Shown: piece after piece, positions 10,855 to 24,300 of the stretch | Layout of the letters: every line of letters starts with the position of its first letter | Position numbering within the stretch: position 1 is the first letter of the stretch | NCBI GenBank assembly: GCA_028456385.1 | Contig: JALNQF010000007.1 | Coordinates: 186,001 to 250,000 of the forward strand | Direction: 5' to 3' | DNA: 64,000 bases | Source: Ophiosphaerella korrae | Lineage: Eukaryota; Ascomycota; Dothideomycetes; Pleosporales; Phaeosphaeriaceae | The notes under the pieces: generated by a model | Databases searched by the model: none | Seen by the model: the letters and a program-made list of their open reading frames with translations, nothing else | Told to the model about the DNA's origin: nothing | Program-made: the position numbers and the translations under genes

Positions 10855-13800
10855 ATGACAGCACAGATTCTGGCTGCGGAATTGAGCAACCTCATTCAGG
10901 ACTCAAAACGCAAAAATACCGAACTACGAAATGCTGCAGAGAAGTCACTACAAGACCTCAAGTCGCTCCCTAACACTTCTGAGACGCAACTATCCGCAGG
11001 CAAGCAAATACGCCTCCCAAACTGACCCCGAACTGACATGGAGGAAGATATCTCACGGCGCCCACATTTCATTTCTCCTTTCCTCATTGCCTGCAACACC
11101 CATAATGCCAAATTTGCAGCTACAGGCGTCTCCTGTCTCCAGAGGCTTGGTGTTTTCCGAGCTCTACCAAAAGAAAGGCTGAACGAAGTTCTCGACGCCC
11201 TCAATGAGTCAACCTCGTCAAGTACGAGCATTCTAAGACAATGAATAGTGGAAGCTAACGTTCAAAGACCATGATATTCAGCTGAAAATCCTTCAATCTT
11301 TACCTTCGCTACTTCAAAACTACCCAACCGAGGTACGAGGCGACCTACTATCTACTATTCTGCAGATATGCTCCAGTCTTCAGAATGCAAAGAATTTCGC
11401 TGTCAGCAACACAGCGGCGGCGACTTTGCAGCAGCTGGTCATTACCGTATTTGATAGGGTAGCAGCCGAAGATGGTATTTGACTTATCGTAACATGCAGT
11501 CACAAGAACTAATCACATATATAGAACGAGCACTTGAGATTCCAATTGTGACCGAAGTCAAAGGCGACGATGGTCTGGTGCCAGTAAGACCTGCCGCAAA
11601 TGATGCCTACAAGGTCTGTCGTACAATATTACTTTAAACTTTATGCTGACAAAACAAGTTGTTCAATGATCTCGTTCTGCTAGTAGTTGGAGAGAAGCCA
11701 TTGTATATGCGCTTTTCCTCTATCCCACCAGCTTCTATTCTGGAACTGCTTGAGGCTATACTCTCGAACCATGGTCAAATAATGACCAACCATGTGGAAC
11801 AAGTCTACATTGTACGCACCTTATTGATGCCATTGATTATACGATCGTTGTCAGACCGCCTGTCATTTCCGATCACCGTACGCATCGTACGGATCTTAAA
11901 CCTGGTCACACGAAACTATCTGGATATTCTCCCATCCGAATGCGAGATTGCGCTCGGGCTACTAAACCACATGCTAGATCCTGAGGCTTCGCAGCTCTGG
12001 AAGAGAGCACTATGCTTGGAATTTTTTCGCGGCATATATGCTGATCCACGACTGCTTCTTTCAATCTATAACCACTTTGATGCCGCCGAAGGAAAGAAAG
12101 ACATATTCGGTGATAATTTGGCGTCTTTCGTTCGACTTGCAGCCGAAAAACCTGCTCTGATAGGACTTGGCCATCAATCCACGATCCCTTCACATTTTGA
12201 TGATGGCAAAGGTATTAGCTCGGAGCAAGCAGTAGCCGAAGCGGGAGCGCTTGCTGGAGTCATTGGTGGCCCAGTGGGTGACAATAGTAGTAATGCTCGC
12301 CCGTTCGGTATCAGCTCGCAGTGGTCGTCGCTGAAGACGCCGTGCATCGAACATCTAGACAAATCAGAGCCTCCATCACTACCCGATACATACATCTACA
12401 GTCTGGTTCTAACATGCATTACGAATATTTCCGAAAGTCTGGCGAAATTTGTTCTGCCACTGACAGTACATCATGAAAGCAGAAGCAGAAAAAAGAAGAC
12501 AGAGGAGGTTACGGATTCCGATGCAAGAATGGCCTCCCCAGAGTCAAGTGGCCGGAGATTGTCAAGGACACAATCATTTCGCAAGAAGACTATTCCTGTG
12601 AACCCACTCGAGCTTACAGACCATGCTGCATATCCCTATATTCAAACATCATCAACACTTGTCACCGAATGCTGGCCAGCCGTTCTTGCGACTTGCTCCA
12701 CTTTTCTCAATGCTGCACTTGACACGGATTACTACCGCGCGCTGGTCCGAGCTGTTCAGAAGTTCACACAAGTATCTGGCCTTCTTAGATTGTCGACGCC
12801 ACGTGACGCATTCCTTACTACCCTTGGTAAAGCAGCTGTTCCCTCCAATCTGATTTTGGCGAGTGTTTCTTCCCCTCGGTCGGTCACAGCTGAAAAAACG
12901 GGTGTATTCTCAAACGCCAAAGCTCTTCTTAGTGTGGACAGTCCGGCAAGCCAGTCATCAGCACTTACCACTGAGAAGAACAGGCAGCTATCTCATGATG
13001 TCACAATGCCTGCCTTGGGTGCTCGAAACCTTCTATGTCTTAGAGCTCTCCTCAATTTAGCAATCGCGTTGGGTCCAACGCTGCAATCAGCCTGGTCAAT
13101 CGTCTTCGAGACATTGCAAATAGCGGATCTGGTGATGGCGCTGTCAAGTCACGGTGGTCGAGGATCAAGCGGATCGATTCCTCATAATGATCAAGGTGTT
13201 GCTATTGAAAAGATGGAAGCCGAGACCTCGGCTGTTCAAGCTGCAGCTCGACGTCTCTTCGAGAGTACTGTGGATTTCCCTAACGAGTCATTCACAGAAG
13301 TGTTGAAAGCCTTATGTGCTCTCCTCAATTCAACCTCTTCCTCTAATGACGACCAAAATACCCTAACCACGTCTAACCGTCCCAAAATGCTACATCAACG
13401 GCGACTGGGAAGTGTTTCAGGCATTTCTCTAAACACCGAAACGAACTCACGCGACTCGGCTTTTGCTTTGAATAAGATAGGGGAACTTGCTGCATTGAAT
13501 GAGGCGAGGTTATCCCAATATGATCCGGCTGAGAGTGGGTGGGATGTCCTCATCACACAAATTGTTCTCTTTTCCGCTGATGAGCGTAATGCAACCTCAA
13601 CTAGACTGCTTGCTGCTGATATTTTAGCACGAACAGTCAGAGAGGTTGCAGAATTTTCGATGTCTGATGAGCAGCATGAAGACATCCAAGCACGTATTCT
13701 ATTTGCTCTACAAAAACAGATATCAGCTTTACATCAAGGTAATAAGACCAACGAAGACGCCTCAAGTGAAACAGATATCCGAGTTCACCAAATAGCTCTG

Positions 13801-16166
13801 GAGGCACTAAAGAGCGTGATAGAGCAGTGCGGTGAATCGCTCGTTGCTGGGTGGGGTGCTGTCTTCGATAGCTTGATGAGCGTGTTTATAATCGGAGCCA
13901 ATGTGAACGCCAACAATACTAAAATGATGGGTATTGACCAAAACGACCAGGAACAGGAGGCATGTGTTGTGGAAGTTATTTCTAGATCGCTTGCTCGTTC
14001 CGCCTTTGCAACGGTGCATCTGGTATGCGCTGACTTTATGTCGGCCGTCCCTGACGCTTGTCTCTCAACACTTTTAGAAGTCCTACATAGATTTTGCTGC
14101 CAACAGGAAGACCTTAATATGTCTCTTACCGTAAGTTACTAATATATATGTTAGATGACGCTAGATGCTGATATGAATAGGCAATCACCTTTTGCTGGAA
14201 CGTCTCGGATTTCTTGCAGCCACGGAACAACCTCTCGGTGTTGCCGACAATATTTGGTGAACTTGGATCGACAAAAGATATTCGAACGACGGTTGCGTCT
14301 CGCTCGCGAGAAGGATCGATACCTGCACTTTGGTTTCAACTACTTTTTGACTTATCATCTACCACAACAGATGAGCGTGCCGAAGTGCGGAATTCAGCAA
14401 CCCAAACCGTCCAAAGAATCTTCGAGAGTTACGCTGAGCAACTCTCGTCACCAGTGTGGTTACTCTGCCTTCGTGTAGTCTTGTTTGGTATGATTGAAGC
14501 TAATATAAAAATCCAACGAAATTCAAGGATATCAACGCAGGACGTCAAAGATCTTGTGAATTGGAATGAGACGACAAACGCTATTCTTCACACTATCAGC
14601 GTCTTATATACTTCTTATATGGAGAGATTGGGACCAGCACAGCTAGGTGATGCTTGGTTGAAACTTCTTGAGCTCCTCCAGCAATACTTCGGCTTCAACT
14701 CGCATGCTCTTGGGCTCTCAGTCTTCAATACAATCACCGGAGTGCTATCAAACATTGACAATCCAGAATCATTGGGCATGTCATCGCTCCTCACAACTGC
14801 CGACACCTGGAGGGCCTATTTCGATCATTCTGACGAGTGGGTGGTTGGGCAAGATGGAAATCAGGATGCCTTTGTGGCATATGCAGATGCGTTCAAATCC
14901 ATCTACCGGCTTGCTGGGGGGAATCTCAATTCACAATTACCTAGCATGCTCGCAAACCTCGAGATGTGTATTGTGGTCTCTGACCGAATTGCTTACACGT
15001 CCGATCTTGACAATATGACACCATTACAAACCCGAGTCATGGAGTGCCTTTTAGAGATCAATACGGAGGGCTCAGATCTCCCCTCGCGCCTTATTTGCCT
15101 TCTGAGCCGACTCACTGTTCTCCCCTATACAACGCTGGCCGAAAATCCTGGAAAAGACGGACCAACATTCGTTGCGCTCGCGAAGGCAGCGATGTCACTT
15201 TTAAAGGACATCATTGTCAAGCATGTTAGCCAGACGCGAATCTTTGAGGATGGATCCTTCCTATTTGCGCTACAGAGCCTAACTAAACCAGTTCACGAGA
15301 AGTACTCATGGCAACGTGAGGGCAAGCCTCCTGCACTTTGGCAGAAAGCCACGACCACCGCAATAGCTGTCCTACAATCAGCTTTGCCAACGCTGAACAC
15401 ACACAGCAAGAATATTCCAACTCTCAAGGACACATGGTCAACAATTGTTGGGCTTTCCTATGACATCTCAAGGGCTGAGTTGCGAGTAACAGATAACATC
15501 CCGGTCTCGATCGAGAATGATGAAGTGTTTGACGTTAACTCTTCGCATGAACTCCGCGACTTGGTAACTTTATCCCTAGGATCACCCTCTATCCCTGATG
15601 CCCTCCGACGAACGCACACCTGCAATATTTTTTCTACATCGCTCATACACACGCCTCTTCCTGGTGAAATACCAGATGCTATCCATGCACCACTTGAGCA
15701 ACTATATCATGTTCGCTACGGACAGACAGCCGAGCTAGAGATGACCTGGCGTATAAAGATGAGTTATACTTGCACTTCCGAACTCTTCAATCTCGTCGCG
15801 GCCCATGATGGGACGCCTTCACGGGTCAAACTTGCTCAAGCAGCCTCACCATACCTCATACTGAGGGCAGCGCTTCCTCTAAAGACATACATTGCAGACC
15901 ACCCAATACGGGGTCGCATGCCAATACCAGGGGCTCAGAGACGAGAGCTGCTCTTCATCCTGAAGGAGCTGGGTAAGCTGGATAGTGAACCCCAGGCCAT
16001 TCCAGACGCACCTGGAATCAAGTCAAAGCATAAGAAACATTTGCATAGGCTATACCCATTGTTGAGCAAGGCGTCGCAAGTTGCTAGACAGGATGCGGAG
16101 ATTTTCAAGTATATAGCAAGGTTGATGGATATGGTTGGTGAGGAATTTGGGTTGGAAGATGATTGA
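10855..16166 (+). CDS. MON2: MON2 homologue, Golgi/endosome trafficking protein of the Sec7-GEF-related family
   Basis: Six exons: 10855-10999, 11048-11221, 11268-11474, 11525-11613, 11659-14130, 14181-16166 (5073 nt, 1690 aa). The N-terminal DCB-like region reads AAELSNLIQDSKRKNTELRNA, then FLIACNTHNAKFAATGVSC and QLKILQSLPSLLQNY. HUS-like and long helical C-terminal regions follow (ALRSLTRYHRL-type signatures are not visible, but length and order fit Mon2). Mon2 lacks the Sec7 catalytic domain and acts with Dop1/Neo1 in endosome-Golgi recycling. The first intron (11000-11047) has a GC donor (GCAAGC) with a CTGAC branch. The C-terminus is Lys/His-rich, then acidic (GLEDD). The next gene is in tandem, 423 bases on. 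Confidence 0.93.
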
Positions 16167-16589
16167 AACAAATTAAACATCTAATGGCTGTCAAACAGGC
16201 TGCCTTGGTTGCACAAATCACACACCGTAGCTTAGTAGGGCAATTTGCTACGCACCGTGGTATTCATACAACTCTTAGAACATCGTCCCAGGTATCGAGC
16301 CAGACTAAACGTGACTCGTTTTTAGTATGTAAATCGTGTTGACTGATTCAAACCTATGCGACACTGACTCTTCGATTCCGACACAGTTGGACCTAGGTAT
16401 GCGCATCTTTGACACTTGATGATTCATGGTGCCGCGGCGGGGACACATGTTAGCCCCAGCCGGCAAACCTCGGTTCTTTGAACCCCGGATTCTCCACATT
16501 ACATGCGGAAGCAACGCGCTTTGAGTACCAAGCTCATCAACATCATGTAGTTGAGCAAACCAGCTCTTCGTCATACGAGCGCCGCCACG

Positions 16590-18069
16590 ATGTCATCTAC
16601 AGCTTTCATTCCATTTTCCGAGCCACCTTATATTGCGGGCCTCCCATCGCCATACTACCAAGAGACACATCTGCGATGGCAGAAAGCATGCCGCAAATTT
16701 GTGGACGAGCATCTACATGAGAAGGCTCTGCAATGGGATACCGAAGAGACTCTACCCGAGCATGTCTTTGAGACATTTGCAAAGAATGGTATGCTAGTAC
16801 CTACGATGCCCGCTCCGTTACCTGTGGAATGGCTGAAGAAGCTGGGCATTCGCGACATTCTCGGTGTTGTGAAGGTTGAAGAGTGGGATTATATTCATAC
16901 CATGATTTATGCAGACGAGGTATACCTTCTCATCCTTACAACGCCCAAAGAAAACCTAATGTCTTGCTAGATGGCACGATCTGGTCTTGCAGGTCCAGCG
17001 GGCTCTTTGACAACGGGTATGTCATTTGGTGTCCCACCTATTGTCAAATACGGAGACAAGCAGCTACAAGAGCGCTTCCTCCCCGAGCTTTTAACCGGCA
17101 AAAAGCGGACTTGCATTGCCATCACAGAGCCTGAAGCTGGATCTGACGTTGCGAACATTACTACAACCGCTCGGAAGACCCCTGACGGTAAATACTACAT
17201 TGTCAATGGCACAAAGAAGTGGATCACAAACGGCATCTGGGCAGAATACAGTTCAATGGCCGTCCGCACCGGCGGGCCTGGTCCATCTGGCCTGTCGATG
17301 CTTGTTGTGCCATTGAAAGGCTACCCAGGTGTTAATATGCGCAGAATAAAGGTGGGCGGTCAAGTCTCAGCGGGGACCACTTTCATTGAGCTCGACAACG
17401 TCAAGGTCCCTATAGAGAATTTGATTGGCGAAGAAGGTATGGGAATGAGATATATGTAAGGAGTCGACAGACAGTACGAAATCACAGCTAACGAGAACAG
17501 CATGACAAATTTCAACCACGAGCGACTTTCTATCGCCATTGGCGCCACCCGACAAGCCCGTGTGGCTCTCAGCGCAGCAATGGAATATGTAATGAAGCGC
17601 GAAGCTTTCGGTAAGCCCCTCATCGACCAGCCTGTTGTGCGACACCGACTGGCGAAGTGTGGAGCTCTTCTCGAAAGTCAGTGGGCATGGGTAGAGCAAT
17701 TTGTATACCAGATGACAAAACTACCCAAAGCGACTGCGGATATCGAACTGGGCGGGTTGACCGCTATGGTGAAAGCCCAAAGTGGAATAGTACTAAACGA
17801 GTGTGCGCAGTGCGCGCAGCTGCTATTTGGTGGGAATGGATACACAAAGAGTGGGCAAGGCGAGTTGGTCGAAAGTAGGTTTTACTACGGTATTATACCT
17901 TTGACATTTGCTAATTATTGTAACAGGAATATACCGTGAAGTTCCCGGTATCAGGATACCGGGCGGTTCTGAAGACGTGATGATGGATCTTGGGGTACGG
18001 CAACTGGTCAAGAACTTCAAGAACAAAACGAAGGCGTTACAAAAGCCTTCGGGTTCATCAAAATTATGA
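16590..18069 (+). CDS. Acyl-CoA dehydrogenase with C-terminal peroxisomal signal SKL
   Basis: Four exons: 16590-16919, 16971-17455, 17501-17874, 17927-18069 (1332 nt, 443 aa). Acyl-CoA dehydrogenase fold: N-terminal helical domain, then the FAD/substrate motif CIAITEPEAGSDVAN (about residues 158-172). The middle domain contains KKWITNG and a GLSMLVVP segment, and the C-terminal domain contains FNHERLSIAIGATRQAR and QLLFGGNGYT. IYREVPGIRIPGGSEDVM sits where the catalytic Glu loop lies in this family. The last residues are SSKL, a canonical type 1 peroxisomal targeting signal, and there is no obvious mitochondrial presequence. It would oxidise acyl-CoA to enoyl-CoA in beta-oxidation; chain-length preference cannot be read from sequence. 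The 5' ATG is preceded by CCGCCACG, a good context. Confidence 0.9.
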
Positions 18070-18612
18070 GGAAATGCCGAGTAGACGCTTGCCGCTCTGT
18101 ACAGTAAATTGATACGTATAATTATTATGTACATGTAGACTCAGCGCTTGCACTGTATCTATATGCCATTATCACAACTTATGATTGATTTCAGATAGGA
18201 TTGTGTTGTTTACATAGAGCTGGGCTGTGTAAGTCTCGGTACTAGCAAGAACGACACTGAACAGTCGTCTTATTCAGATCTGTGAGTTGGTAGGGCCTAA
18301 CGCTTGATAACCAACATCGTCCAAGCCTGAACTCCAACATTGATTGCTACTTGGCTACTCAATGAATGGCTTTTCTTTAGCACTATGCGGTTCTACGCTG
18401 TTTGAAGTTGAGTTCATTCATGTTTGGCCATCCTAACCCACCTTGGCAGCCTCATATTCCAACGTAATACACATATCAAGTCTGAGCGAACTAGACTCCA
18501 GCACAAGTCAACGAAGGAGTATAATAGGGCTAGTTTCCAGCAGTTATAGTTTTTTATCAGCCAAATCTCCACATATCTAGTATCCACAGTATTCAACATC
18601 TAGATATTCATC
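18070..18612. other. Intergenic
   Basis: About 540 AT-rich bases holding the 3' UTR of the dehydrogenase and the promoter of the small secreted-protein candidate. No coding signal. Confidence 0.5.
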
Positions 18613-18847
18613 ATGAAGTTCACTCTTGCCCTTGTAGCTTTATTTTCTATTGCGCTTGCAGCACCGGTGCCACCGCCCGAACTCCTACCCGAACTCCCTC
18701 AACCTCCTCTCGGAGTTCCTCCCCCTCTTCTCGAAATTCCCCGATGCCATGTATGCGGAACCATAAATCATCAAGCGCAAGCTTCGTGGATGAATACTCA
18801 CGCATATATAGTCTGGATGGAGATGTAATTTACCCGTTGGAGCATAG
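18613..18847 (+). CDS. Small proline-rich secreted peptide candidate
   Basis: ATG at 18613 in context CATCATGAAG. Residues 1-17 form a clear signal peptide (MKFTLALVALFSIALAA), followed by a Pro/Leu-rich mature part (PVPPPELLPELPQPP...). A good intron (18751-18811: donor GTATGC, acceptor ATATATAG) joins 18613-18750 to 18812-18847. The result is 57 aa, ending with two nearby cysteines (PRCH and GWRCN). Without splicing the frame runs to 18828, giving 71 aa. I do not recognise the family. Its size, secretion signal and isolation in a gene-poor stretch resemble small secreted fungal proteins. Expression is unproven. Confidence 0.55.
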
Positions 18848-21392
18848 TCTGGAGTTCAGCCGTGATTTACTACGTGGGTGTTTTGGAAAGATTTCGATAG
18901 AATAGTTTTAAAGACTTTGTTTCTCCTACACCGTAATGCTGTCTTATGTGAAGTTATCTACAGTATATTACCTAACCTTGTTGGTGTGAATGACGGCAGT
19001 GAGTTGTCTCGTCGCAATGACAATGTTTCATCATAATGCGACCTACCAGTATCTGACGGGACGAAAGTGGATTTCAAATGTGCCCGGCATACCCCTGTGG
19101 GGTTGGAGATGTGGGTTGGGTCTCGGGTGAAAGTCATGAGCGGAAAAGGTCTCCGCAGAGCTGCTGATCCCTGCAAAGGTCACATTTGATATCCGTACAT
19201 GCAGCAACAATTCATGTTCGGCCGAATCCTACATTATGTAAGGGCTGTTAGAGTAAGAGTTTGTAGCAACTTGCACTTCTCAGCATGCTACTGCGAAGGC
19301 ATGGTGTTCAAACGGCATCCACTACTGTCATATGTGACTTCACATAGATTGCAATCTGTTCTTAGTGACATCCTACTTCACTAGCCTGAGCTCAGTGCAC
19401 TCTTGCTGCTTTTAATAGGGAAACCACAGGTTGGTGCCCGGTTGATGAGGTGCAGTGGCCTAGGGCGCTGGCATAGGGGGAACGTTGATACAGGAGGTTC
19501 ACAACCCTACCATGCAAGTATCTGTCAGTGGACTGTACCCGGAACTGGAACTAGATCGCGACTCCACATCCCGGAATGCATGCACACAACCCACTAAATA
19601 CTAGTAATGTGCGCTTTAGTTCCGTTGAGGTAGTCCTGGATATCTGGCACCCGGTTGGGGTTTTCCGCTGTGTGTGTAAACTAGCTCAACACAGTTGGCT
19701 GCATCCCAATGGGCGAGGGATGATGACACTGGCAAACACATGGAATTATGCTCAATAATATACTTGTTAATTACGGTGTTTGGCGCTGTGACGTGCTCCT
19801 GCCGGTTGGACCTGTACACAGTAGTTTTCAGCGAAGGGCTGGTTGCAGGTTACAATAGTGTCGTTGTAAGCGACTTGCCCAGTGAGATAGCTAAAGGTAA
19901 CCTCAGCTCCATCGTGTTGGAGCATCAGCGGTCAATAGCGAAATGCGCCGCGTTGCAATCATACATCTTGTCCACGTTCCGGGCCGCTTCGCATCTGCCA
20001 ATATTGTTCAAGTATAATCTGGCGCCATAGGGCTGCCTAGATAGGAAAAGCTCAACATGATGGGGGTGGATGCTTTATCACTTGTCGTTGGTGTTTGGCA
20101 GCAAATCGCATTCCTACTCTGGAGGTGGTTGTTTATAAAGATAGGATGTTTGCCGAGCCATAAGGATCCACCTGGAAGGATGAGGGAGAGTTGGTGCATG
20201 GTGGGTGCATGGTGCATGGCGCATGGCGCCGGGCGCTGACGTTATTCCGAGTCTTCACCGACAAGGGCAAGCGTCGTCCCCGCACACAGGACCACGACCA
20301 AGACAAACTTGACAAACTATGACCAGGGTCACGGTTTGCTGATCTTGGACACGTTGACGAACCCAGTCATGCTACTATGGTATGATGCCAAAGCCCTGGA
20401 TTGCCATTGCTCCGAGCACCGATCTGACGCACTTGGTCAGATTCTCATCGGCCTTCCGCAACCAGGCTGTCTTTTGGGCGCACGAAAGGAGCCATTCTGT
20501 CCCACGGCAGACATCGGCGAGTTCTCCCAACCAGCGACGGCAAACACCGCGAGCACTAATAGCTGGGGCGCAGTGCTCACGCACACTGCGTCGGAGTAGT
20601 GGGTCGCTCCGATCGCACACAAAAAACCTCAAGCAAATTTGCGAGTGTGGCGCCTTGTGGGTCACGTGCTATAGGCCCGGCTTTACAAATCGGCCATACG
20701 CTCGACCCTGGAGGCCAATCATGTTGTCGTTTGGAAATCCAGATCCGCTCCAGACCTTGCCCTGAAGGAGTCGGTTCCGCCCGTGATTCAGTCTGGTTGG
20801 GGTCCCCACACACGGCCTGACTCGGTACCTGGGGCTTCACCCTGGATCGAGGCGGCAGCAGTTTAGCAGTTAGGTTTTTGTATTATGCGTACGCTCGGGC
20901 TGGACACCACATGGCCTTCGCAAACTGCACCAAAAACGTGGCGGTCAGCGCCTGATGGCCAGCGCCGGTCAACTCGTGTCAATGAACCGCGGCACCGTGA
21001 CGTGTGCAGAGACTGCGCAGCACCTGACGCCGGACCTTTTCAGAAGCGGCCTTTATTCCGATGCCATCCGAGAATGACCGGCGCATTGAGCTCTTGGCGT
21101 TTGACCGTGCAACCATCCGTATCTAGAGAGCTGGGGTATCGCACTAGACTAATGATACTCAGTGGAGATGGCGACGGCGTCATGAGCGTTAACGCACAAA
21201 GGTCAATCGCGGCTCGTCTTGATGGCCTAAGCACGCGACTAGGCCCTGGCATGAATTCTGCTCCACCAGTTTACATTTCATACATAATCTTCCCATGTCC
21301 CCACACCCCTCGCGCGTGTGTGATTGCTCTCCATTCCCTTCCTCTGACCCTCATTTCGGCAATTGGTCGAGGCACATCAACAATCCACAGCC
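18848..21392. other. 2.5 kb gene-free stretch upstream of the Zn2Cys6 regulator
   Basis: Short overlapping ORFs on both strands without recognisable domains, codon bias or splice structure. A small GGTGCATGGTGCATGGCGCATGGCGC direct-repeat motif lies around 20200-20230. The last few hundred bases are presumably the long promoter and 5' UTR of the regulator. Confidence 0.5.
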
Positions 21393-24300
21393 ATGTCTGA
21401 CTATTCTGCCTCTCCTTCCGACCACCAGCATGACTTTCAACCACCGAAGCGAAAGGTCACCCAGGCCGGCCTTGACGGAAATCCAACTGGCCGTTCAGTA
21501 AAGAGGAGGGCTTCTAAGGCTTGTCAGTGTTGTCGAGCTCGAAAGGTTAGATGCAATGTTACTGAGCACGGTGCTCCCTGCACCAACTGCCGGTTGGACG
21601 AAGTCGAGTGCATTGTTTCCGAGAGCAGGCGCAAAAAGTCAGTCTACTTTCTCCTGTGCAGTATCCGATACCCGTCTAGCACCAAGAACAATTCGCTTCA
21701 TTCAAGGAATCCATGTCGTATTTTGCTCTGAATGTCGTCATGCGAAGTTGGCTTGGGGCTCAGTCGTTCTAGACTAGCCATTTGCAGCGCGTTCAACCCA
21801 TCACGTTCCCACAACCCAGCCTAGCCTGCGTCGCCTACACCATCTTCTTCAGGCTCTAGCTAATACAGATGCAGGAAATGGAGCAAAGATGACGAACAGC
21901 CTGAGGAGCGCGCAAACTCGATTACGAGTTCTACCCGCAAGCTCGCGTCGCGCGATGTTCTCGATAGCGTTCAGAGCTTGAAATCAGCCTCGTCTCGAGC
22001 TTCACATGAAGCAGAATCGAGACGAGACGAGCATGTCCCTCATTCCATATGTGCGTTACAAGTGCAAATATCTTCTGCCTCCTTACTGTTATTGACTGAA
22101 CATAGATCAAAGTCACGGAAATCGCATCGGCTCCGTAGACAACTTTTCAGACTTGCAGCGACGCTTATCCATTACTTCTCAGATCAATGGCCTACCAACC
22201 TTGCCTTTCACCCCCTTTGGCGATAACCGAGCACCGTTCTTTGGTAACATGCCGCAAAGATCACCCCCCGGCGATCTTCCACCGTTCATCAAACCACTGC
22301 CTCCAAAGATTGGATCTGAGGAGATTTCTTACCTGGAGAAAAAAGGAGTTTTGACTGTGCCCACGGGAACCCTGCGCAGTGAGATGCTTCGTGCTTACGT
22401 TGAATTCGTGCATCCTTACATGCCGTTGCTGGACTTGCACGATTTTCTGACTGTAATCGATAAGCCAGATGGAAGCAATGGAAAAGTCAGCTTGATTCTA
22501 TTCCAGGCTGTCATGTTTGCAGGTTCGGCGTTCATCGACATGCCGCACCTACGCAATGCAGGCTACGCAAACCGGAAGGAGGCTCGCAAAGATTTCTTCC
22601 AAAAGACAAGAGTAAGTCAGAACAAAGTCTCTTTCATTTCCGGCGATGCGTTGTTCGGCCGAGATGGCTTGTGATTATCGGCGTCTGAACGGACTCACCG
22701 ACGACCGAACAAGATTTGCATGTGAAGAAGATGAAGATACATCGATGTTCTCACCCTAGTGACCTCAGCGGCGTTACTAACCTGATGAGCAGATCCTTTA
22801 CGATTTTGATTACGAATCTGACCGTGTCTCGCTTGTCCAAGCTTTACTTCTTCTGACTTACTATTATGAAACGCCGGACGACCAGAAAGATACCTGGCAC
22901 TGGATGGGCGTTGCTACGTCAGTAGCGCACACCATCGGACTTCATCGCAACCCTGATAATACCAATCTAGACAGTAAACGTGCTAAACTATGGAAACGTA
23001 TATGGTGGTCTACCTACATGCGAGACCGCCTCATTGCACTCGGCATGAGACGTCCAACACGAATAAAAACGGAAGACTTCGATGTTCCCATGTTGAAAAT
23101 GGAAGATTTCGAGATTGCACCGATCCCAGATTCACTTACCTGCATCCCAACTGACTGCCGAGTTGCGAGGGACGTTGACGTGCAACGACAATTGGCCATC
23201 ATGTGCATCGAGAAAGCTAGACTCTGTCTATGTATATCCCATGTCCTTTCCAAGCAATACTGCGTTTTGAACAACAACCATGGCCTCCAAAACGATCGGA
23301 CAACAATGATGTTGCTTCCCAAGAAATTAGATCCTGAGACCAGCGAGGTCAAAATTTGTGATGAGCAACTACAAAAATGGGTTTCTGAATTGCCCGAAGA
23401 AGCTCAATATACGGACAAACCTAGCGGTGAAGCAGCCATCGACCTAGCCAAATCATTGCTCCATATGGTGTTCTTCACTACCCTATCAGCATTGCACCGA
23501 CCCCAAGTCCTACCAAACTCGCAGGGTGGCCCAGCAAGTGCGCCAGCAAAGGTTAATGTGGAGTCTGATCTTTTGGATGTTTCTCGCCGCAATGTTCGTC
23601 GCGCAGCTTCAGCCATTACCTCAATTGCGCAGCGTCTAGACGCCAGTGGTTTGGTCAAGTATCTGCCTACCACAGGTGTAACCGTTCTTCTACCAGCAAT
23701 AATCATCCACCTACTTGATATTAAGGCCCCCGAAGAAGAAACACGTCGCTCATCACTTCGCGGATTTTGTCAATGCATGGCTGTTATGGGCAAGTTGCGG
23801 GATTTGTATGCGGCTGCGGACTATTCGGTTGCCTTCCTCGAGGCTGCCATTCGTAAAGCAGGAATTCACGTTGCTCCAGCGGCCACCCAAACCTCGCCAA
23901 TGCAAAAGATACCAACTGTTACCTCAGTAGAGGATCTTGTAGATGCCGGCAGGCGACTAGATATGGTGAATGGTGCAGCATCTAACTCATTCAATCTGCA
24001 CCGCTCGACATTGACCCCACCTCCCGACAATAGCACGACGAATATGCACGCTCTCGAAAAACAACCTGACGATAATGTTACAGATGAGGAAGTCGCGCGG
24101 CGTCTCGAAACATTCCTGGCCTCCACTCCACCGGAATCAGATCATGAGCACATGTCAAGCATCACAATTTCAGAAGATACATCCATGACCACCATAACGG
24201 CACCTCCTCACCCCTCCTTGGATGCGTTCAGCAAATGGACCACGATGGATTTCCCACAAAACTTAAACAATATCAATCACCATCAGGATAACGAGACGTT

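Noticed and set aside
20382..21400. Long overlapping ORFs upstream of the Zn2Cys6 regulator
   Set aside because: They overlap in several frames and have no recognisable domain; the last one runs into the regulator's start in another frame.
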